Part shown: in pieces, positions 1 through 8,143 of the stretch
Layout of the letters: the number at the start of each line of letters is the position of its first letter
Numbering within the stretch: position 1 is the stretch's first letter
Assembly (NCBI GenBank): GCA_018712555.1
Contig: DVGT01000032.1
Coordinates: 1 to 10,700, forward strand
From: Faecimorpha stercoravium
GTDB taxonomy: Bacteria; Bacillota; Clostridia; Lachnospirales; Bianqueaceae
Direction of reading: 5' to 3'
DNA length: 10,700 nt
Notes under the pieces: generated by a model
What the model was told of the DNA's origin: nothing
What the model saw: only the letters and a program-made list of their open reading frames with translations
Database searches by the model: none
Position numbers and translations under genes: made by a program

Positions 1-65
1 TCAAAAACAGCCTCATCACATGGATGATACTGTTGTAGCGTAATGGATAGATTCCCATGGTAGCG
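1..65. other. Unassigned sequence at window edge
   Basis: All three plus-strand frames close within the first 45 bases (stops at 25-27, 36-38 and 41-43), so this could be the last few codons of a gene lying outside the window, or simply intergenic DNA. No recognisable protein end, RNA gene or repeat was seen. The short word GTAGCG occurs twice (about 36 and 61) but means little on its own. Confidence 0.3.
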
Positions 66-88
66 AAAAGCCCCGAAGAATCGGGGCT
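66..88 (-). terminator. Terminator-like hairpin, best read on the minus strand
   Basis: AGCCCCGA (69-76) pairs perfectly with TCGGGGCT (81-88) around a 4-base loop. Read on the minus strand the stem is followed at once by a short T run (TTTT, counting the last stem base, then CGC), which is the layout of a modest intrinsic terminator. Read on the plus strand the nearest T run (99-105) is about ten bases beyond the stem, a poor fit. It could still end a plus-strand gene outside the window. On the minus strand it is the first terminator-like structure noticed downstream of holA, on the far side of gpr. Confidence 0.5.
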
Positions 89-124
89 AATGTTAAAATT
101 TTTTTGGGACATTTTCAAAAATGC

Positions 125-162
125 TTGACACGCATATTTTTAAAAAACTGAAAAAAAATATA
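125..162 (+). promoter_or_regulatory. Possible gpr promoter region (weak)
   Basis: A forespore gene such as gpr is normally read by sigma-G in Bacillus. A GCATA word at 132-136 and AAATATA at 156-162 give a loose sigma-G-like pair (general pattern GNATA, then CATNNTA) with a 19-base spacer. A perfect TTGACA lies at 125-130, but nothing like TATAAT sits 16-18 bases after it. Neither reading is strong. The segment is very A/T-rich compared with its surroundings, as promoter regions often are. Confidence 0.22.
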
Positions 163-216
163 TCTCAGGTCCGCTTACTCTGCAGGTCCAGTTTTCATCA
201 ACAAGGAGGTTTCATC

Positions 217-1107
217 ATGTCCGATTCTGTGCATACCGATCTGGCACTGGAAGCCCGAGAAGCTCTGCTGCACGCTTCCCCCGGTGAGCCGGACGGCATC
301 GTGTTTGAAGAAGAGCGCATCGGTTCCTTCCAGACTCTTGTTTCTACCGTACGCGTTCTCACTGCCGCAGGCGAACAGTCCGTAGGAAAGCCCATCGGAA
401 CTTATATCACTCTGGAAAATCCTCTCCTGCGGCAGAATGTTTTAGAGGCCCATGAGGAAATCACTGATCTACTTTGCCAGACACTCCATCGTCTTTTTCC
501 ATTGAAGAAAAAAGACCGGGTTCTCATCGTCGGCTTAGGCAATGCCGATGTGACGGCAGATGCCCTGGGTCCGCTATGCGTCTCCGGTCTTCTGGTCACC
601 AGACATCTATCTGGCATTCTCCCCCATGAGCTGGAAGGCCGCCTGCGTTCCGTATGCGCCCTGGCACCGGGTGTCATGGGACAGACCGGTATCGAGACGC
701 TGGAAATCATCCAGGGAATCCAGCAGAAAGTGGGCGCAGATGCCATCCTCCTCATCGATGCACTGGCCGCGGGCAACACCCAGCGTATCAATGCCACGAT
801 CCAACTGACAGATACCGGTGTCTGCCCAGGCTCCGGCATCGGAAATCGCAGACAAGCCCTTTCTCCCGAAACATTAGGCGTACCTGTCGCTGCCATCGGG
901 ATTCCCACCGTTGTAGATGCCCGAACCATCATCCGGGAAGCTGTACCCGAAGCCCCTTCCGAGCGGCTCTCTTCCATCGACTCTCTGTATGTAACCCCCA
1001 AAGACATGGACGCTGTCGCCAAACGGTTGGCACGAATCCTTTCTGATGGACTGAACCGATATCTGCATGCACTATCTCCTGACGAGTTCCGCACCTATTT
1101 ATATTAG
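217..1107 (+). CDS. gpr: Germination protease GPR (spore protease)
   Basis: GPR is the atypical aspartic protease (peptidase family A25) that degrades the small acid-soluble proteins of the spore core during germination. The ATG at 217 is chosen over the upstream in-frame ATG at 121 because AAGGAGG (203-209) stands at ideal distance from it and the family's N-terminus begins here; the product is 296 aa. Family landmarks are clear: a RTDLA-like start (HTDLALE, residues 6-12), IVGLGNADVTADALGP, LVTRHL, ALAPGVMGQTGIET, IDALAA, PGSGIGNRR, LGVPVAAIGIPTVVDA and a C-terminal VTPKDMD. D115 and D181 match the two essential Asp residues of the Bacillus enzyme, with the same 66-residue spacing. HTDLALE resembles the SASP cleavage consensus, so the zymogen probably cuts itself between D8 and L9. 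It is about 70 residues shorter than Bacillus GPR, the gap falling between VVDARTI and LYVTPKD. It ends one base from the convergent holA stop. Confidence 0.95.
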   Translation: MSDSVHTDLALEAREALLHASPGEPDGIVFEEERIGSFQTLVSTVRVLTAAGEQSVGKPIGTYITLENPLLRQNVLEAHEEITDLLCQTLHRLFPLKKKDRVLIVGLGNADVTADALGPLCVSGLLVTRHLSGILPHELEGRLRSVCALAPGVMGQTGIETLEIIQGIQQKVGADAILLIDALAAGNTQRINATIQLTDTGVCPGSGIGNRRQALSPETLGVPVAAIGIPTVVDARTIIREAVPEAPSERLSSIDSLYVTPKDMDAVAKRLARILSDGLNRYLHALSPDEFRTYLY

Positions 1108-1108
1108 A

Positions 1109-2101
1109 TCAGACTTGCGCCATCAGACTCCAGATTCCGTCTTCCACATCCAGCTGTCCCGTTTTCACCTTCTCATCCGTTTCCGTCAGAAGAATCAGCC
1201 AATGCTCCAACTGCTCCTTAGAAAAACGTCCCGCCTGCTTCTGATACAACCATACCACCTTCGGCGAGATCCCAACAAAACTGGCACACTCTTCCTTGGA
1301 AAGTCTGCGGTTTCGACAAAGACTCATTCGGTACAGACGCCGCACCTGCTGTGCCAACATATAGAAGATGCGCTGCGGCGCCTCATTGTTTGAGATCAGT
1401 CTCTCGTAAATTCTGGCCGCTTCCCTTCGATTCCGGTTGCCCAGCGCATCGGTCAGTTTGAAGATATTATTCTCCGGCTGCGGCGTACAGATGGCATCAA
1501 TATCCGCCATCGTAACAACCGGATTTTCCCCTTTATAGGCCGCCAGTTTGGCCAACTCCAGCTGCTGATACCGCATATCACCGCCTACCGTCTGCAGAAA
1601 ATACCGCGCCGTCGCCTCGTCTAACATCTTCTGTTCTTTCGCCAGTTCTCTGGCGACAAAACGGATCATTCCGGCCTCATCCGGCTGGGACAGCTGCGCA
1701 CAATACCCGCATTTCTGTACCGCTTTATAGAGAGCCGTTCTCTTATCCGCTTTCTCCTCCTCAAAAATCAAAAGAGCTGTATCCGGCATCTTTTCCAGCA
1801 TCGCCCGCAGCTTATCTTCTTCCTCCGGCCCTTCTTTTCTCCCGGAAAACCAATGAGAATCCTTGACCCAGGTGACCCGTTTTTCTCCCATGAAGGGATA
1901 CGTATCCACACTTTCTATAATACGATCGGCCGTGGCCTCTTCCCCCTCCAGAATACAGAGATTCATGAAGCGATCCTCGGGTGCCACGTTTCGATCCGCC
2001 AGCCTCGTCGCATAGAAATGGATCAGGTAATCCTCATCCCCAAACAACAAATAGACCGGTTTAAATGTCCCCTTCTTCAGATGCTCTGTCAAAACTTTCA
2101 T
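1109..2101 (-). CDS. holA: DNA polymerase III delta subunit (clamp loader)
   Basis: The delta subunit opens the sliding clamp within the clamp-loader complex during chromosome replication. The 330-residue product has the usual length and landmarks: an N-terminal FKPVYLLFGDEDYLI segment (the degenerate P-loop of a RecA/AAA-like domain), LLIFEEEKADKRTALYKA, a DMRYQQLELAKLAAY segment, IFKLTDALGNRNRREAARIYERLI and a C-terminal helical collar domain with FYMLAQQVRRLYRM and LDVEDGIWSLMAQ. The frame also opens at a TTG at 2116, but GAGGAGG (2114-2108) sits just before the ATG at 2101, so that start is used. The comEC stop TGA (2115-2113) overlaps this ribosome binding site, which suggests translational coupling. 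It is the last gene of the minus-strand operon and its stop faces the gpr stop one base away, with no terminator hairpin between them. holA next to comEC is a common Firmicutes arrangement. Confidence 0.95.
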   Translation of the reverse strand: MKVLTEHLKKGTFKPVYLLFGDEDYLIHFYATRLADRNVAPEDRFMNLCILEGEEATADRIIESVDTYPFMGEKRVTWVKDSHWFSGRKEGPEEEDKLRAMLEKMPDTALLIFEEEKADKRTALYKAVQKCGYCAQLSQPDEAGMIRFVARELAKEQKMLDEATARYFLQTVGGDMRYQQLELAKLAAYKGENPVVTMADIDAICTPQPENNIFKLTDALGNRNRREAARIYERLISNNEAPQRIFYMLAQQVRRLYRMSLCRNRRLSKEECASFVGISPKVVWLYQKQAGRFSKEQLEHWLILLTETDEKVKTGQLDVEDGIWSLMAQV

Positions 2102-2112
2102 AATTTTCCTCC

Positions 2113-4344
2113 TCAACCTGCTTTTCCGGTTACATACGTCCAGGTATTGTCTCGTACCAAGATCTGAACCGCGCCCACATCATCTGTGACCAGGACCTGG
2201 CTGCCTGCATTCTGAATCCGCTCCAGCGTCTCCTGATGGGGATGCCCATACCGATTCTCCCGATCGCAGCTGATCACGGTGAGTTCCGGCCGTACTCTCG
2301 ACAACAGCGTGTCGCCCGTTGACGTCCGCGATCCATGATGCCCTGCTTTCAAGATCTGACAATGCCCTGCGTCCTGTACAAATCTCTCTTCGGCCGCCAG
2401 ATCTGCGTCTCCACAAAACAGAATTGCCACATGTTCATCCTCCAGGCGAATCACCATGGACGCGCTGTTTCCATCCGTATACTCCACACCGATTTCCGGC
2501 GACAAACAGGTAAATGTCAGTTCTCCAGCCTGAACCCTGTCTCCAGCCTCCATCAAATACACCCTTTGTCCCCATGCATACAATTCCTCCAGTTTCTCAT
2601 TCTGATGCCATGGCCCGTCAGGAACATACCACGATTCTACCCGAATCTCTGCTTCCTCCAACAACGTGAACAGTCCCTCCACATGATCCCAATCAAAATG
2701 GCTGATCCAGATTCCATCAATCTGTGTGATCCCTCGGGATCGCAGATATGGACGCAATGCACTGCCATAAGCCGGTCCGGCGTCGATTAAGAACGTTTTG
2801 TCTCCACTTTCGATCACGGCACAATCCCCCTGTCCCACATTCAAAAAGGTACAGCGCCATCCAGCCTCTGGCCAGAATACTCGCAGCAAACACAGACTAA
2901 AAACCCCGATACAAAGCCAGGGAATCCCATTTCTTCGCATATTCTGCCAGAACAGGACAAGACCCCACCCCAGATAATATAAAAGAAGAAATCCCATATC
3001 TGGACGCCCCAAGGTCCACACTGCCCCTGGCCATGTCAGTACTTCCTGCACAAGGAGGCAGATTCCGTGCAATAAAGCATAGACTCCCCCCGCTAGAAAG
3101 GCTCCTGCCTCTTCCCAGACAAAAAGCAGGAGCAGTACCAATCCCCCCAGTACAAACAGTAGGCTCATCACTGGCAGAATAAGCAGGTTCAGAAAAATCT
3201 GATACGGGGAGACACGATAGAAATAATACAGGCTGAGAGGCGTCCCCAAGATAAGAATCGCCACGGAGGGCGCCAACTGTTTTCGCAACGTGGGCGGCAG
3301 AAAGAACGCCCGTCCAGGAATCCCCTGCAGCAGATGCAATGCCAGCACACATCCGAATGACAGTTGGAAACCAATGTCCAGCAAATACAACGGATGAATC
3401 AGCAGCAAAATCGCAGCCGCTCCCGCCAGGGAATTAAGTGGATCCTGTCTCCCTCCCTCTATTCGCTGACCTGCAGACAATGTGCTCAGAATCCCTGCGC
3501 GCAGGGTCGATACCGCTGCGCCTGTGAATATCACATAAAACCACAAACACCACGTAGCCACTACAGCCGCTCTTCTGCGGGAAATCCATCTCTCCAAGGC
3601 TTTTCGCAAAAGGCCGTAAACTATGCCTACATGCAATCCGGAAATAGCCAGAATATGGGCAATTCCCACATCTTGAAATGCCTCCTCGATGCTTTTCTCC
3701 AGATAGCGATCCTCTCCTAAAAGAATGGCTGCCAGAAGCCCTCCCTCTTCCTGCGGTAGGATCTGCAAAATCTTCTGCGCCAGCATCCCTCTCCATGTTT
3801 CCAGGATGGGGCCATTTCCCTCTCGAACCACAGAAATCTCCGAAAGTTCCGCTTCATAATAAATCCCCCGCACTCTGCCATATGTCACCCGGTCGAACTC
3901 TCCTGGGTTTCCCGTATTCTGAATCGGTGTCAGGCGAACATCTGCTCGAATCCATTGTCCCGCTTCTACGCCGACTCCATAGGCTTCCGCTTTTCCTCGA
4001 AACGATTCGGAACGGATGATAATCCTGAGATCTCCGCTCACTGTTGCCTCAGCTTCCTCAATCTGACAGACCACCGCCGTCAACGTCCGGGAAGACTTCT
4101 CTATGCCCTGCTCCCAGAATAGGTGCAGGTTGATCCGCAGGCATCCGATAAACGCGGCGCCAGCCAGCAACCAGAAAAACCATTTTGGCCTCAGCCACGG
4201 TTTTACATATCCTGCGATGGGCAGAACCAGCAGCAGTCCCGCCCAAGAAAAAAGGAGAGCAGACAGCGCGCCCATGCCGCCTGCCGCGAATAACCATACA
4301 AACGGCCGTGCAACTCTCTGCTCTCCCGTCCTCTTTCTTTTCAT
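2113..4344 (-). CDS. comEC: ComEC, DNA uptake channel with metallo-beta-lactamase domain
   Basis: ComEC is the polytopic membrane channel that carries single-stranded DNA into the cell during transformation. At 743 aa it has full family length and all three parts. An N-terminal pair of membrane segments is followed by a soluble domain (about residues 84-170; DUF4131/OB-like). The Competence domain (about 195-465) has the hallmark stretch LLGEDRYLE, then HILAISGLHVGIVYGLL and many hydrophobic helices. The C-terminal metallo-beta-lactamase-like domain (about 498-740) has LNVGQGDCAVIES, LIDAGP, SHFDWDHVEG (H549, D551, D553, H554), CGDAD and LKAGHHGSRTST, all metal-site motifs and apparently intact. 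The first ATG at 4344 is preceded by AAGGA with almost no spacer, so initiation may be weak or lie elsewhere; the next in-frame ATG is at codon 24. It lies 31 bp after the GerMN gene, and its stop overlaps the holA ribosome binding site. Confidence 0.95.
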   Translation of the reverse strand: MKRKRTGEQRVARPFVWLFAAGGMGALSALLFSWAGLLLVLPIAGYVKPWLRPKWFFWLLAGAAFIGCLRINLHLFWEQGIEKSSRTLTAVVCQIEEAEATVSGDLRIIIRSESFRGKAEAYGVGVEAGQWIRADVRLTPIQNTGNPGEFDRVTYGRVRGIYYEAELSEISVVREGNGPILETWRGMLAQKILQILPQEEGGLLAAILLGEDRYLEKSIEEAFQDVGIAHILAISGLHVGIVYGLLRKALERWISRRRAAVVATWCLWFYVIFTGAAVSTLRAGILSTLSAGQRIEGGRQDPLNSLAGAAAILLLIHPLYLLDIGFQLSFGCVLALHLLQGIPGRAFFLPPTLRKQLAPSVAILILGTPLSLYYFYRVSPYQIFLNLLILPVMSLLFVLGGLVLLLLFVWEEAGAFLAGGVYALLHGICLLVQEVLTWPGAVWTLGRPDMGFLLLYYLGWGLVLFWQNMRRNGIPWLCIGVFSLCLLRVFWPEAGWRCTFLNVGQGDCAVIESGDKTFLIDAGPAYGSALRPYLRSRGITQIDGIWISHFDWDHVEGLFTLLEEAEIRVESWYVPDGPWHQNEKLEELYAWGQRVYLMEAGDRVQAGELTFTCLSPEIGVEYTDGNSASMVIRLEDEHVAILFCGDADLAAEERFVQDAGHCQILKAGHHGSRTSTGDTLLSRVRPELTVISCDRENRYGHPHQETLERIQNAGSQVLVTDDVGAVQILVRDNTWTYVTGKAG

Positions 4345-4375
4345 TCCTTCTTCGCTTTGCGAATCCGGATTTTGC

Positions 4376-5347
4376 CTATTGAATCATTTCTTCATTATAA
4401 GATAAGGGGGTATTAATCCGTACGCTGGACTTATAAAACTCTCTCTGCTGTCCATCTATCAGGAATTGAACCGAATCCACTCCATAAATACGTGTCAGAG
4501 AATTCACGATCGAATAAATCGTCAGGTATTCCATCTCTTCTCCTGCGACCTGATTCCTCACGAAGGCTTCATTCAGATCTACATAACACACGCCATTTTG
4601 CACCATGACTTCGTTGATCTTCGTCCCCTCCGGGATCGAGGTCCTGTGCCCCTCTTCCTGTGGGCCGTCAATCAGCATCGCCAGAACCTTCTCTTCCAGA
4701 CGTTCCGACATCAGCACCGTAGCGGTTCGTGTCTCCTCTACCAACTGCGTACTGTCCTCATTCAGAAAGTAGAGTGTCACCTCCACCGTATCCCGAAAGA
4801 AGTTTTCATCTGCTTCATTCACGATCACGGTATCCTGAACCAGGTAGGATACCCTCTCTTCCTGCAATGTTCCTTCTTCATTCGCGCACCGGGCCCATAG
4901 TTCCACACTATAGACTTCCGGAATCCGAATCATGGACTTCATCAAACCCACCCGAAATACATTTTCTACGTTCGGAGTCAGACTTTCATAATCACCTACC
5001 ACATGTAGGATCACACTTTCCGCTCCGTTCTCTTCGTTTTGAACCACCTCATAGGTTATATCCAAGCCCTGCGGCAGGATACTCACGTAATTATGTACAG
5101 GATTTTTCAGCGCTTCCATCACCGTCTCTACCCGTTCTGTCACCGACATATCCGTTGATAATTCCAAAGCATATTCTTGTAATGTAGTGGCTGTTTCATT
5201 CGTATAAAAAATGCCGACACTGTTTTCACTCGTCTGCTCCCGGCTCGCTTCTTCCTGGCTGGATTCTTCCTGACTGATACTCTGACACCCCGATAAAGCC
5301 TGTGTCATAAAAAGGAGCAGACATAAAACCAAACATAACCGTTTCAT
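4376..5347 (-). CDS. Lipoprotein with two GerMN domains
   Basis: The 323-residue product begins with a short basic n-region, a hydrophobic core and the lipobox ALSGC (C21), so it should be lipid-anchored outside the cytoplasmic membrane. A Ser/Glu/Gln-rich linker (about 22-45) is followed by two copies of a GerMN-type domain. The first (about 46-180) contains TATTLQEYALELSTDMSVTER and RVGLMKSMIRIPEVYSVELW. The second (about 190-310) contains VTLYFLNEDSTQLVEETR, LIDGPQEEGHRTSIPEGTKI, VCYVDLNEAF and YSIVNSLTRIYGVDSVQFLIDGQ. GerMN domains occur in GerM of Bacillus, needed for sporulation and germination, and in envelope lipoproteins encoded beside sensor kinases, where they may take part in sensing. 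Its ATG overlaps the kinase stop by four bases (ATGA), so the two proteins are translationally coupled; GGAAAAGGA serves as ribosome binding site. A role with the kinase in sensing is inferred from this coupling. It is not a simple gerM orthologue by context. Confidence 0.85.
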   Translation of the reverse strand: MKRLCLVLCLLLFMTQALSGCQSISQEESSQEEASREQTSENSVGIFYTNETATTLQEYALELSTDMSVTERVETVMEALKNPVHNYVSILPQGLDITYEVVQNEENGAESVILHVVGDYESLTPNVENVFRVGLMKSMIRIPEVYSVELWARCANEEGTLQEERVSYLVQDTVIVNEADENFFRDTVEVTLYFLNEDSTQLVEETRTATVLMSERLEEKVLAMLIDGPQEEGHRTSIPEGTKINEVMVQNGVCYVDLNEAFVRNQVAGEEMEYLTIYSIVNSLTRIYGVDSVQFLIDGQQREFYKSSVRINTPLSYNEEMIQ

Positions 5348-6789
5348 CTGTCCTTTTCCTCCTTTTCCGCGAGGTTCTTGGCATTCTGTACGGCAATCAA
5401 AGGAATCCGCACCGTAAAGGATGTTCCCACATCCTCCTTGCTGCGAATACTGATTGAACCATGATGCATGGTAATAATCTGATGCACAATCGCTAGCCCA
5501 AGCCCCGTGCCGCCTGTAGCGCGGTCTCTGGTCTTATCCACTCGATAAAACCGCTGATAAATCTTATTAAAATGCTCTTCGGCAATTCCGCAGCCCGTAT
5601 CACTGATGGTAAGGATCGCATCTGCAAAATCGGAATCCACTTTCAGACGTACACTACCGCCCTCTTTATTATATTTGATTCCGTTTTCCACCAGATTCGA
5701 TAAGGCCAGCGTCATCTTCATCTCATCTACCTCTGCCTCCACCCGTCCTCGATTCTCTAAAATCAACTCTACCTGTTTACGATCCGCCAAAGGCTGCAAC
5801 CGCTTTAGGATAGACTCTGCCATATCATTCATCGAGATCATCTGCAGATTCAGTCCACTCTTACTGTCTTCCAGGCGGACCAGAGACAAGAGATCGTTGA
5901 TCAATGCACTTTCCCGATCAATCTCTGAATTGATATCCTGCAGAAACTCCCTATAAATTTCCTCTGGAGCCCCTTTCTGCAGAAGCAGCGATTCCGTCAG
6001 CACTTTAATGGAACTCAGCGGCGTTTTGAGTTCGTGAGAAACATTGGACACAAATTCTTTACGAGAAGTATCCGCTTCTTTCAGATCCGCAATAATCGTA
6101 TCCATGGATTTGACCACTGCCCCATACTCACTGGTCTCTCGTACCAACGGAGGATGTTCGCCATGCCCATTATTTACACCCCGCAGCCAACGGCGAATCT
6201 TGGCTAATGGCTTAAAGGACAGCATAAATACACTTCCTATCAAGAGGCAGATGATGATCCATGTCAAAATCAAAACAAGCACTACCGCGTCCAAGCTGTT
6301 CTGAATCTCCTGATATTGTCGTTCCATTGATAAGGATACATATACAACTCCCACAACATAGGAATCACTATAATCAAGAATCGGAACCGCAATTCGTCCA
6401 TAAATTCCCTCAACAGCTCTCGTTGTCTGACCTGACAGCGCTGTTAAAATATCGTCGTTTATAAAAGTTTTTCCCCTTCGTGTATTGGCGGAATCCTTCA
6501 GAACTCTGCACTGGTCGTTCAGTACCAGGATGCGCGCATCCTGATAAAACCCCGCCATACTGTCCACTTCTTCGTAATACTCTGAAGACCCCGTATTTCC
6601 TATATATTGATTCATCGCAATATCCGATGCCACCAGCACAGCATACCGACTAATCTCGTCCATACGGGAATTGATCCGATAGTTAATCTGGTTGGATAAT
6701 ACGAAAAAGAGCGCGAAGCAAAAGATTCCCGTCACAACGATAATCAAAAATATCGTAGCACGAATCTGAATACGCTGATACCATTTCAT
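5344..6789 (-). CDS. Membrane sensor histidine kinase (WalK/PhoR-like)
   Basis: This 481-residue kinase is the partner of the response regulator just upstream. It has a first membrane helix (about 11-32), an extracytoplasmic sensor region of about 135 residues, a second helix (about 169-192) and a HAMP linker that leads straight into the dimerisation domain with no obvious cytoplasmic PAS domain. The H-box is FVSNVSHELKTPLSS with the phospho-acceptor H252. The ATPase domain has the N-box NLVENGIKYN (365-374), ISDTGCGIAEEHFNKIYQRFYRVD and the glycine-rich GGTGLGLAIV (about 426-435); no catalytic residue is missing. The ATG at 6789 is preferred to the upstream in-frame codon at 6831 because GAGGAG lies seven bases before it and the upstream extension would run inside the regulator gene. 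The regulator stop TGA overlaps this ribosome binding site. The stimulus is unknown; the fold resembles WalK/PhoR-type kinases. Confidence 0.93.
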   Translation of the reverse strand: MKWYQRIQIRATIFLIIVVTGIFCFALFFVLSNQINYRINSRMDEISRYAVLVASDIAMNQYIGNTGSSEYYEEVDSMAGFYQDARILVLNDQCRVLKDSANTRRGKTFINDDILTALSGQTTRAVEGIYGRIAVPILDYSDSYVVGVVYVSLSMERQYQEIQNSLDAVVLVLILTWIIICLLIGSVFMLSFKPLAKIRRWLRGVNNGHGEHPPLVRETSEYGAVVKSMDTIIADLKEADTSRKEFVSNVSHELKTPLSSIKVLTESLLLQKGAPEEIYREFLQDINSEIDRESALINDLLSLVRLEDSKSGLNLQMISMNDMAESILKRLQPLADRKQVELILENRGRVEAEVDEMKMTLALSNLVENGIKYNKEGGSVRLKVDSDFADAILTISDTGCGIAEEHFNKIYQRFYRVDKTRDRATGGTGLGLAIVHQIITMHHGSISIRSKEDVGTSFTVRIPLIAVQNAKNLAEKEEKDR

Positions 6790-6800
6790 CCTCTGACTCC

Positions 6801-7484
6801 TCAATCCTTGAAGAAGTACCCTACGCCCCACTTCGTCTGGATAAACGTGGGCTCACTCGAATTAGGCTCAATCTTTTCCCGTAATCTCCGAACATGTACG
6901 TCCACCGTGCGCACATCCCCAGGGTAATCATATCCCCATACGATGTCCAAAAGCTTTTCTCTGCTGTACACCTTGCCGACATTCCGAGCCAGGAGCTCCA
7001 GAAGATCAAACTCTTTCGCCGTCAAATTCACTTCTTTGCCCTCTACAAAGACCGTCCGGCTGTCGAAATCAATCGTAAGGCCCCGAATCTCCAGCGTATT
7101 GCCCTTCTTCTCCTTGACCGAACGGGTCCTCCGCAGGATCGCTTTCACTCTGGCTTTCAGCTCGACAATATTAAACGGCTTTGTCATATAATCATCCGCG
7201 CCATATTCCAGCCCCAGGATCTTATCCATATCCTCACTTTTCGCTGTAAGCATGATAATTGGCACGTCGGAAAACTCCCTGACCATCTGGCATACTTCTA
7301 ACCCATCCAACTTGGGCAGCATCACATCCAGAATCACCAAATCATATTCTTTATTCTTAATCATCTCCAGGGCTGTTTCTCCGTCATAAGCCACATCTGC
7401 CTCAATCCCATCGTGTTCCAGGCTATACTTGATGCCTTTCACGATCATCTTCTCATCATCCACAATCAGTATCTGTGTTGCCAC
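6801..7484 (-). CDS. OmpR/PhoB-family response regulator
   Basis: The 227-residue protein has a receiver domain (1-120) with the acidic pair D9/D10, phosphorylation site D53 (VILDVMLPKLDG), T80 and K102 (YMTKPF), followed by a winged-helix DNA-binding domain (about 130-227) with the family signature LTAKEFDLLELLARN, VYSREKLLDIVWGYDYPGDVRTVDVHVRRLREKIE and TKWGVGYFF. Close similarity of style to WalR/PhoP-type regulators is seen, but the target genes cannot be read from the sequence. It starts with GTG (7484-7482) behind AGGAGGAG, ten bases after the comEA stop. The sensor kinase follows at once. Its place between comEA and comEC makes it a candidate autoregulator of the operon, which is inference only. 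Confidence 0.95.
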   Translation of the reverse strand: MATQILIVDDEKMIVKGIKYSLEHDGIEADVAYDGETALEMIKNKEYDLVILDVMLPKLDGLEVCQMVREFSDVPIIMLTAKSEDMDKILGLEYGADDYMTKPFNIVELKARVKAILRRTRSVKEKKGNTLEIRGLTIDFDSRTVFVEGKEVNLTAKEFDLLELLARNVGKVYSREKLLDIVWGYDYPGDVRTVDVHVRRLREKIEPNSSEPTFIQTKWGVGYFFKD

Positions 7485-7496
7485 TTTCGACTCCTC

Positions 7497-8078
7497 CTAT
7501 CCCGCGGTTATCAGATCCCGTAGTTCTTCAAAAAGGGCGTCTCCAATCCCTTTTACATTCTTGATCTCTTCAATCGATGAAAAACCACCGTGCTCTTCCC
7601 GATACGCTATGATTCGCTCTGCCAACGCCGGACCAATGCCCGGAAGAGCATCCAGTTCTATTGTATCCGCTTTATTCAGATCGGTCAAGTCATTTTCCGG
7701 ATTAATTTCTTCCGGTATGGATTCTCCCTGCCTGGGCACATAGATTTTCTGTCCATCTTTCAGGGGTTCCGCCAGATTCAACCCGGACAGATCTGCGTCC
7801 TCACTGCATCCTCCGGCTTTCTCTATCGCATCCACTACCCGATCTCCCTCTTCCAGGATATATACCTCATCCGGATGCAGTACGGCCCCTCCCACATGGA
7901 CATAGATCTTCTGCTCTTCTTCGCTGCTCGTTTCTATCACAGAGCTCTCTGCCTCATAAATGGGTTCCGGTATTTCTTCTGGTTTCTGTCTGGCTGTAAA
8001 ATAATACAAAAGGCCCGCTGCCAGAAGCACAACGCCGCCACCAATCCATTTCCATCGTCTCATTGTTTCTCTTGTCAT
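7497..8078 (-). CDS. comEA: ComEA-like DNA-binding competence protein
   Basis: ComEA is the membrane-tethered receptor that binds double-stranded DNA outside the cell and passes it to ComEC. The 193-residue protein has one N-terminal membrane anchor (about 11-28), an acidic linker (31-56), an SLBB domain (about 57-115: KIYVHVGGAVLHPDEVYIL and LKDGQKIYVP) and a C-terminal pair of helix-hairpin-helix motifs (134-190: LNKADTIELDALPGIGP and IEEIKNVKGIGDALFEEL). This is the standard Gram-positive ComEA layout. GGGGAGG stands seven bases before the ATG at 8078. It is the first gene of the operon and is divergent from the carboxypeptidase-like gene. The minus-strand promoter is unclear: TATTAT (8122-8117) has no good -35, and TTGGCA (8152-8147) is 18 bases from only a partial -10. 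Confidence 0.93.
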   Translation of the reverse strand: MTRETMRRWKWIGGGVVLLAAGLLYYFTARQKPEEIPEPIYEAESSVIETSSEEEQKIYVHVGGAVLHPDEVYILEEGDRVVDAIEKAGGCSEDADLSGLNLAEPLKDGQKIYVPRQGESIPEEINPENDLTDLNKADTIELDALPGIGPALAERIIAYREEHGGFSSIEEIKNVKGIGDALFEELRDLITAG

Positions 8079-8092
8079 TCTTCTTCCTCCCC

Positions 8093-8121
8093 TTGTGTCT
8101 TTCTGGAATCAATGCTATAAT
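8093..8121 (+). promoter_or_regulatory. Sigma-A-type promoter for the carboxypeptidase-like gene
   Basis: TTGTGT (8093-8098) and a perfect TATAAT (8116-8121) are 17 bases apart, and the -10 is extended by TG two bases upstream (TGCTATAAT). Transcription would start near 8128, giving a leader of about 55 bases. The -35 overlaps the ribosome binding site of comEA on the other strand, so the two divergent transcription units are very tightly packed. Confidence 0.6.
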
Positions 8122-8143
8122 AATTAGGATCAAAAGGGCTCTT

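Noticed and set aside
125..153. Sigma-A promoter from the perfect TTGACA at 125
   Set aside because: No acceptable -10 hexamer lies 16-18 bases downstream, so a perfect -35 word alone is not enough.
121..216. N-terminal extension of GPR from the ATG at 121
   Set aside because: The 32 extra residues are Lys-rich and unlike the family, no ribosome binding site precedes them, and AAGGAGG stands before the ATG at 217.
402..1094. A 230-codon minus-strand open frame opposite gpr
   Set aside because: It is the shadow of gpr: the plus-strand protein is clearly recognisable and the minus frame gives a low-complexity Arg/Ser/Pro-rich product.
7590..8120. A 176-codon plus-strand open frame opposite comEA
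   Set aside because: It is a shadow frame of comEA with no ribosome binding site and no recognisable domain.
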